From: Planobispora longispora
Lineage (GTDB): Bacteria > Actinomycetota > Actinomycetes > Streptosporangiales > Streptosporangiaceae
Assembly (NCBI RefSeq): GCF_016863135.1
Contig: NZ_BOOH01000028.1
Span: 60,113-124,112, forward strand
DNA length: 64,000 nt
Direction: 5' to 3'
Part shown: positions 59,368 to 64,000 of the stretch, piece by piece
Layout of the letters: the number at the start of each line of letters is the position of its first letter
How positions within the stretch are numbered: position 1 is the first letter of the stretch
Notes under the pieces: generated by a model
What the model saw: only the letters and a program-made list of their open reading frames with translations
Told to the model about the DNA's origin: nothing
The model's database searches: none
Translations under genes and position numbers: made by a program

Positions 59368-60461
59368 GCCGGGACAGCGGCAGGAGAGGCCGGATCACGC
59401 TGATCCTCGCCGTCGCGGGGCTGTGCCTGATCGCCCTGATCATGGCTCCGATGATGATGGTGAGCACCTTCCCCTCGTTCACCGGCGGCGGCGGCTTCCC
59501 CGACTGCGAGGAGAACGCCCGGCAGGTGGACGACCAGTCCGAGACGGCGACCTCCGACATCCCGCAGGAGTATCTCGAGCTCTACCGCGAGCACGGCGAG
59601 AAGATCGGCGTGCAGTGGAACGTGCTCGCCGGGGTCGGCAAACGGGAGACCGACCACGGGCGATCCACCCTCCCCGGCGTGCGGAGCGGGACCAACCACG
59701 CCGGGGCCGCCGGGCCGATGCAGTTCCTGATCAGCACGTGGGGCGGGCAGGCGAAGATCAAGATCCCGTCCGAGTTCAACGGGTACGCCTCCGACGGCGA
59801 CGGCGACGGCTGGGCCGACGTCTACAACCCGGCGGACGCCATCCTCGGCGCGGCCAAGATGCTCAAGCGCAACGGGGCGCCGGAGGACGTGCGGCGGGCG
59901 CTGTTCGTCTACAACCGGGCCTGGTGGTACGTGGACCAGGTCATGGAGATCGCCGCGAAGTACGCCAAGGACGGCGCGGTCAGCACCCCGCCCGAGGCCG
60001 AGCCCGCCTGCGACCCGCCCCTGGTGGCGGCGGCGCCCGACGACGTGGTGGCCGGGATCCTCAGCTACGCGCTGGCGCAGCGCGGCAAGCCGTACCTGTG
60101 GGGCGGCACCGGGCCGGACGCCTTCGACTGCTCGGGGATCATCTACATGGCCTACCGGAGCGTCGGCCTGTCCATCCCGCGCACCACCTTCGGCCAGTGG
60201 CCGTTCGGGGTGGAGGTCCCCGCGGGTCAGGAGCAGGCCGGAGACCTCGTCTTCTTCAACTCCGGTCCCGGCACCGGCCCCGATCGCCCCGGGCACGTGG
60301 GCATGGTGGTCACGCCGGGCAAGATGATCGAGGCCAGGTGCCGGCTGTGCGGCCCGATCAAGGTCACCACCTACCGCGACCGCTCCGGCATCGTCGGCTT
60401 CACCCGTCCCCTGCAGAACCCCTCCGTTCTGGCCCAGCTGGAACTGAAGAGGCAGGGCTGA
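59364..60461 (+). CDS. CwlT-like bifunctional peptidoglycan hydrolase (lytic transglycosylase plus NlpC/P60)
   Basis: A 365-residue protein with one N-terminal membrane helix (residues 10-32), an SLT lysozyme-like domain (GVGKRETDHG, Glu95 catalytic; GAAGPMQFLISTWGG) and a C-terminal NlpC/P60 peptidase (Cys256 in DAFDCSGI, His311 in PGHVGMVV). ICEBs1 CwlT has exactly this pair of domains and opens the wall for the mating channel. GTG 59364 overlaps the previous stop (GTGA). It is the last gene of the operon. Confidence 0.93.
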   Translation: MSRDSGRRGRITLILAVAGLCLIALIMAPMMMVSTFPSFTGGGGFPDCEENARQVDDQSETATSDIPQEYLELYREHGEKIGVQWNVLAGVGKRETDHGRSTLPGVRSGTNHAGAAGPMQFLISTWGGQAKIKIPSEFNGYASDGDGDGWADVYNPADAILGAAKMLKRNGAPEDVRRALFVYNRAWWYVDQVMEIAAKYAKDGAVSTPPEAEPACDPPLVAAAPDDVVAGILSYALAQRGKPYLWGGTGPDAFDCSGIIYMAYRSVGLSIPRTTFGQWPFGVEVPAGQEQAGDLVFFNSGPGTGPDRPGHVGMVVTPGKMIEARCRLCGPIKVTTYRDRSGIVGFTRPLQNPSVLAQLELKRQG

Positions 60462-60509
60462 GATCCGTTCCGAACCGAGCGGTCCCGTCATGGGACAGAA
60501 TCAGACCCC

Positions 60510-60902
60510 ATGAGGAGAGTCGTCGTGGGGGCTGCGATCGTGGACGGGAGCGGCAGGCTTCTGGCCGCGCAACGCGCCGAGCCGCCGGCGCTGGCCGGGG
60601 GGTGGGAGTTCCCCGGAGGGAAGGTCGACCCGGGCGAGGACGACCACACGGCCCTGGTCCGGGAGTGCCAGGAGGAGCTCGGCGTCCTGATCGAGGTGGG
60701 GGAGCGGGTCGGCGGCGACTGGCCGTTGAGCGAGGGCTACGTCCTGCGGGTGTGGCTCGCGACGATCACGCGGGGGGAGCCGGAGGCCAAGGAGCACCTG
60801 GGGCTGCGCTGGCTCTCGTTGGACGAGCTGGACGCGGTGGCCTGGCTCCCGGCGGACCTGCCGATCGTGCACGCCGTGCGAGACCGGCTCCTCCAGGATT
60901 GA
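60510..60902 (+). CDS. NUDIX hydrolase (MutT-like)
   Basis: The 130-residue protein has the full Nudix box in GGKVDPGE...RECQEELGV near residue 38. Its size and WEFPGGKV match MutT-like (deoxy)nucleotide pyrophosphohydrolases, so it may clear oxidised nucleotides. The start ATG 60510 lies 8 nt after CAGAAT, suggesting a leaderless message. It follows the CwlT-like gene by 48 bp. Confidence 0.9.
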   Translation: MRRVVVGAAIVDGSGRLLAAQRAEPPALAGGWEFPGGKVDPGEDDHTALVRECQEELGVLIEVGERVGGDWPLSEGYVLRVWLATITRGEPEAKEHLGLRWLSLDELDAVAWLPADLPIVHAVRDRLLQD

Positions 60903-60916
60903 AATGTAGCGCACCG

Positions 60917-60944
60917 TGACATAACAGTTACGGGGCGTAATGTG
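60917..60944 (+). promoter_or_regulatory. Shared motif upstream of surface-protein gene
   Basis: TGACATA (60917-60923), 9 bp, GGGCGTAATGTG (60933-60944), 34 bp before the GTG 60979. The same two elements, 2 bp apart, precede the response regulator gene (3597-3617, minus strand). Confidence 0.45.
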
Positions 60945-60978
60945 TCGCGCGCCCGTGTCGGGGGATCGGAGACGTGCG

Positions 60979-62376
60979 GTGGGCGTAAAGGGCGGATGGC
61001 TGAAGCATGCCCTGGTCGTGTCGGCGATGGGGGCGGGGACGATCACAGTGGGCGGCGCGTCGGCGGGCGCGTTCGGATACGACGATCCCGTCCCGGCCTG
61101 TCTCGCCCAGGTGTCTCCGGTGTCCGAGGGGGGAACCCGCCCGCTGTGGGCCTGGGTGCCGCTGAGCGACACGACGGGGTTCTGGGTACGGCTGGAGCGG
61201 CCGGATCCGGAGGCCGCGGAGGCCGCGGGGATCGCGGAGCTCGGGGGGTCGGCGGGCCCGATGTGGTCCGCCTGGCCGGAGATGCCCGGCGGGGCGGCCG
61301 CACTCGAGGAGCTGGACGCGCCAGGCGAAGCAGACGGACCCGGCGGAGCGCACGCACCGGGTGGACCGTACGGGCCGGGAGCGGGTGAGCCTGGAGCGGG
61401 TGAAGCGCACGCACCGGGTGGACCGTACGGGCCGGGAACGGGTGAGCCTGGAGCGGATGGAGTGCGCGCGCCCGGTGGACCGGGAGGGGCCGGGGCGTCG
61501 GAGCCCGGCGCCCGGCCCTTCCCGACGGCCGACCCGGGACTTCTCCAGTGCCTTCTGGAAGCCGGAGTCGTCATCGCGGGCGGCCCGGGCGGGGTCCCGT
61601 CCGTCCCCCCGGTCTCGCCCGCCTCGCCGTCCTCGGAACCACCCGCTTCTCCGTCCGCTGAGCCGTCCCCGGAGCCGTCCCCGGAGCCGTCCGCGGCGGG
61701 GGAGAACGCGGGCCCCGGCGAGCGGCCGAAGGTCGCGCCGGTGAAGGACCGGCCCGGGCGGCCCCGCGACGGCGAGGGAAGGAACAAGCAGGTCCGTCCG
61801 CGCGGCGACGCCGGTTCCGCATCGGAGAAGCAGCGGCCCAGACGGCCCCGTGACGGCCGGGGCGGGAACACGGACCGGAACCCGGGGCCCGCCTGGCCCG
61901 GCCGGGGAAGCCCCACCCCCACGCCGTCGAGCTCCGCGAGCTCCGCGGGCTCCGCGGGCTCCGAGAACCCCGCAGCCCTCGGTGACCTGAACGCCGACCC
62001 GACGGCCGCCCCGCCCGTCCCCACCCCCGCACCGGCGCCCGTGCCCGTGCCCGTGCTCGTGCCGCCGGGGTGGACCGTGATCGGCCAGGCGCCCGCACCG
62101 GCCTGGAACGCCCCGTCGATCCGGATGCCGTCGGCCGTGCCCTCCCAGGCCGCGCCGGAGGGCCGCCCGGATCCGGAGGAGCCCCTGGGCGCCCCGCTGC
62201 CCCGGGAGATCCACCCCGCCCCGACGGCGGGGCCGCAACAGCAGATGGAGGTCGTGGGACAGTCGAGCCCGATCCTGGCGGGAATCCGGGGCCTGCCCGT
62301 CGCGGGGGTCGCGATCGGAGGACTGCTCTGCCTCCTGTGGCTCCAGGCCCGCCTCCGCCGGGGCCGGAGGTTCTGA
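60979..62376 (+). CDS. Pro-rich secreted, C-terminally anchored surface protein
   Basis: A 465-residue protein. GTG 60979 follows GGAG by 8 nt. It has a signal peptide over about residues 1-32 (ALVVSAMGAGTITVGGASAGA), a small N-terminal domain with two Cys, then Pro/Gly/Ala/Ser-rich sequence with 19-residue repeats and charged blocks. One hydrophobic helix (about residues 435-455, VAGVAIGGLLCLLWLQ) and a basic end RLRRGRRF anchor it in the membrane. It has no LPXTG motif. It lies downstream of the secretion operon and may be a surface factor for it, but no family is recognised. Confidence 0.72.
   Translation: MGVKGGWLKHALVVSAMGAGTITVGGASAGAFGYDDPVPACLAQVSPVSEGGTRPLWAWVPLSDTTGFWVRLERPDPEAAEAAGIAELGGSAGPMWSAWPEMPGGAAALEELDAPGEADGPGGAHAPGGPYGPGAGEPGAGEAHAPGGPYGPGTGEPGADGVRAPGGPGGAGASEPGARPFPTADPGLLQCLLEAGVVIAGGPGGVPSVPPVSPASPSSEPPASPSAEPSPEPSPEPSAAGENAGPGERPKVAPVKDRPGRPRDGEGRNKQVRPRGDAGSASEKQRPRRPRDGRGGNTDRNPGPAWPGRGSPTPTPSSSASSAGSAGSENPAALGDLNADPTAAPPVPTPAPAPVPVPVLVPPGWTVIGQAPAPAWNAPSIRMPSAVPSQAAPEGRPDPEEPLGAPLPREIHPAPTAGPQQQMEVVGQSSPILAGIRGLPVAGVAIGGLLCLLWLQARLRRGRRF
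61348..61461. repeat. 57-bp tandem repeat in surface-protein gene
   Basis: Unit 61348-61404 is repeated at 61405-61461 with small changes and a degenerate third copy follows. Each unit encodes a 19-residue segment starting AHAPGGPYGPG. Confidence 0.75.
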
Positions 62377-62613
62377 CGCCTCTCCCGCTCCGGGAAGGGA
62401 CCCGGGGCCGGACGTTGGGGACGCGTGTTCCTGCCGGCCCGATCGAGGAGGTTCGATCCATGCGTGATCGGGCAGCCGGATGTCACGGATCACGGTTCCG
62501 CACCGGAGACCGGATTGTGATCTGTAGGGTGAAGAGTACTTTGCTGTTACTTTTCCCTGACTAGTATTTTCTCGATGTAGGTAGATCGCTCGGGGAAGCG
62601 CACGGAGGCACCG

Positions 62614-64000
62614 GTGACGAGATCTCGCCGTACGGCAGCACTCTCGGCCGTGTTCGTATCCCTCGGTCTGACCGGCGCGGTCACGCTCGCCGCCGCGTCG
62701 CTGGCCGGCTCCGGTCCGGCGGACGCCGCCACGCGGGCCGTCCTCGCCGAACCCCCGCAGATCCCGGGGTGCGACACCGAGGCCGATCCCGAGTGCGAGG
62801 AGCCGACCCCGACCGTCACGGTCACGGTCACCCAGACCCCCGGCGAGCCCGAGCCCAGCCCTTCGGCCACCTCGCCGGATCAGACGACGGTCACCGTGAA
62901 GGTCACCGTCACGCCCACGCCGACCAAGGCCCCCGCGAAGACCAAACCCCCGGCGACGACCAAGCCTCCCGCGGCGACCTCCGCGCCCCCGCCGGTTCAG
63001 GCGCCGACCTCCGCGCCCGTCGTCGAGCCGCCGCCGACGACCGCCTCGACGCCCGAGGACGAGGTCGTCTTCCCGACGACCACGCAGGCGCCCTCCCTGC
63101 TCCCGACGGCCTCGCCGTCGCCCGAGGTGAGCGGCAGCACGTTCGACGACGACTCCGCCGCGGTGCCGTACGAGATCCGCAACGCCGACTCGGAGTACGA
63201 CGCGACCACGCTCAGCCGCCAGCTCGGCATCCCGGCGCTGATCCTGGTCCTGCTCGTGCTCTTCGCCGTCCTGATCTTCGAGGGCAGGCTGCGCCGCATG
63301 GCCCACGCCGCCGCCGTCCGCCGCGCCGGTCCCCGCCCCGCGGGCGCCGAGGGCTACCCCGCGGGTCCGGGCTACGCCTCCATGCCGGGCCTGCACGCGG
63401 TCTACCAGGGCGGTACGGCCTACGCCCCGATCATCAGCTTCGTCCCGATGCAGATGTACCCGCCGGCCTACCCGGAGGGCTATCCGACCGAGCAGTACCC
63501 CCAGCCCCACGATCCGGCGGCCTACGCGCCCCCGCAGCCCGGTCCGGACGCTCCGCCCGCCTTCCGGGACCAGCCCCCGCAGCCCTTCCACGACCGGACC
63601 CCGCCGGCCTTCCACGACCAGGCCTCGCCGCCCGCCGGCTCCGAGTCGTCGTGGTTCTCCTCCCCGCCGCACCCGGGCCCGTTCCCCAAGGATCCTTCGC
63701 TCCAGGACCCGCCCCCGGGAGCCTCGCCCCCGGACAGGTTCCCCCAGGACCCGGGCCTCCCCCCTGCCGGTGGTCCCACCGACCCCGCGGCTCCCGAGAC
63801 CTGGTTCGTCCCCAGACCGCACGACGGTCCCCAGGGCCCCGGCGATCTCCCGATCGGTCCGCCCCAGGGCCCCGGTGGTTTCCCCGCCGGTCCGTCCCAG
63901 AGGTTCGGCGACTTCCCCGCGGGTCCGCCTCAGGGTCCCGGTGACTTCCCCGCGGGTCCGCCTCAGGGTCCCGGTGACTTCCCCGCGGGTCCGCCTCAGG
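62614..64000 (+). CDS. Pro-rich single-pass surface protein, 3' end outside window
   Basis: GTG 62614 follows GGAGG (62604-62608) by 5 nt, and the frame is open to base 64000, at least 462 codons. It has a signal peptide over residues 1-39 (LSAVFVSLGLTGAVTLAAAS, cut near ADA), two Cys, a Thr/Pro/Lys-rich stalk with TVTVTV patches, one membrane helix near residues 204-225, then a Tyr/Pro/Gln-rich part that would face the cytoplasm. Its end is an 11-residue repeat that continues past the window. The 237-bp gap before it is relatively AT-rich and should hold its own promoter. No family recognised. Confidence 0.75.
   Translation, partial: MTRSRRTAALSAVFVSLGLTGAVTLAAASLAGSGPADAATRAVLAEPPQIPGCDTEADPECEEPTPTVTVTVTQTPGEPEPSPSATSPDQTTVTVKVTVTPTPTKAPAKTKPPATTKPPAATSAPPPVQAPTSAPVVEPPPTTASTPEDEVVFPTTTQAPSLLPTASPSPEVSGSTFDDDSAAVPYEIRNADSEYDATTLSRQLGIPALILVLLVLFAVLIFEGRLRRMAHAAAVRRAGPRPAGAEGYPAGPGYASMPGLHAVYQGGTAYAPIISFVPMQMYPPAYPEGYPTEQYPQPHDPAAYAPPQPGPDAPPAFRDQPPQPFHDRTPPAFHDQASPPAGSESSWFSSPPHPGPFPKDPSLQDPPPGASPPDRFPQDPGLPPAGGPTDPAAPETWFVPRPHDGPQGPGDLPIGPPQGPGGFPAGPSQRFGDFPAGPPQGPGDFPAGPPQGPGDFPAGPPQ
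63912..64000. repeat. 33-bp tandem repeat running off the window
   Basis: Units 63912-63944 and 63945-63977 are identical, and 63978-64000 continues a third. Less exact copies precede them from about 63871. Each encodes an 11-residue PQGPGDFPAGP unit in the surface protein tail. The total copy number is unknown because the array leaves the window. Confidence 0.85.

Noticed and set aside
49443..60461. Integrated conjugative element with borders
   Set aside because: No integrase, excisionase, relaxase, tRNA target or direct repeats at the edges were seen, so a mobile element is not called.
60462..60509. GTCCC-N5-GGGAC hairpin as terminator of the secretion operon
   Set aside because: The stem is only 5 bp and overlaps the region of the NUDIX gene promoter, so it is too weak to call.
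62460..62564. 34-codon frame with a good ribosome site before the last gene
   Set aside because: Codon use is not that of this genome and the product has no recognisable pattern; the ribosome-site-like sequence may be chance.

Overview
The window is very GC-rich DNA with almost every codon ending in G or C, many GTG starts, a mycothiol enzyme (Mca), PknB-type kinases and the gene order xseB-xseA-(lipid-droplet protein)-ispH-(DUF6542)-ychF. It comes from the chromosome of a mycelial actinomycete. The inositol cluster, the number of regulators and the general style suggest Streptosporangiaceae or a close family, but the genus is an inference. No rRNA, tRNA, CRISPR array, transposase or integrase was seen.

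Layout. 1-4660: a truncated PhoH ATPase, a response regulator/histidine kinase/lipoprotein operon, and a CRP-like site upstream of a secreted lytic transglycosylase. 4731-6707: a large family 2 glycosyltransferase. 6692-12258: a cluster for 3-hydroxybutyrate oligomer use (secreted hydrolase, MHS-family transporter, GAF/PucR regulator, 3-hydroxybutyrate dehydrogenase). 12342-14028: a TetR repressor facing a sigma factor gene whose promoter carries two matching operators. 14140-22488: Mca, a tautomerase, class II fumarase, two tandem Ser/Thr kinases and class I fumarase. 22686-28210: an EamA transporter with a nested antisense small membrane gene, a MocR regulator, a YdbT/YdbS-like PH-domain pair and a TetR. 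28366-35057: a myo-inositol operon (iolG, iolE, iolC, Cgl0159-like, iolB, iolD). 35178-40435: an MFS exporter, two TetR regulators, a DUF1707 protein, GlpX and a DUF4245 protein. 40503-48617: a conserved actinobacterial block (xseB, xseA, lipid-droplet protein, ispH, DUF6542, rmuC, ychF) with a GNAT gene lodged between xseB and xseA.

49443-60461 is the most unusual part. It is an operon with the same gene order as the ConB-ConC-ConD-ConE-ConG-CwlT mating module of ICEBs1/Tcp-type conjugative elements. No relaxase, coupling ATPase, integrase or att site is visible here, and the operon sits between housekeeping genes. Its ConD/TcpE protein is fused to a MinD/ParA-like domain whose P-loop lysine is replaced by glutamine. 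A relay of three overlapping micro-ORFs separates this gene from the VirB4-like ATPase gene. After a MutT-type gene come two Pro-rich single-pass surface proteins, the second running off the window end. A short motif upstream of the first of these resembles the one upstream of the two-component operon at 3.6 kb, so a regulatory link is possible.

Minisatellite-like in-frame repeats occur in at least seven genes or gene borders, and several genes appear to be transcribed without a leader (a -10 hexamer 6-8 nt before the start codon).
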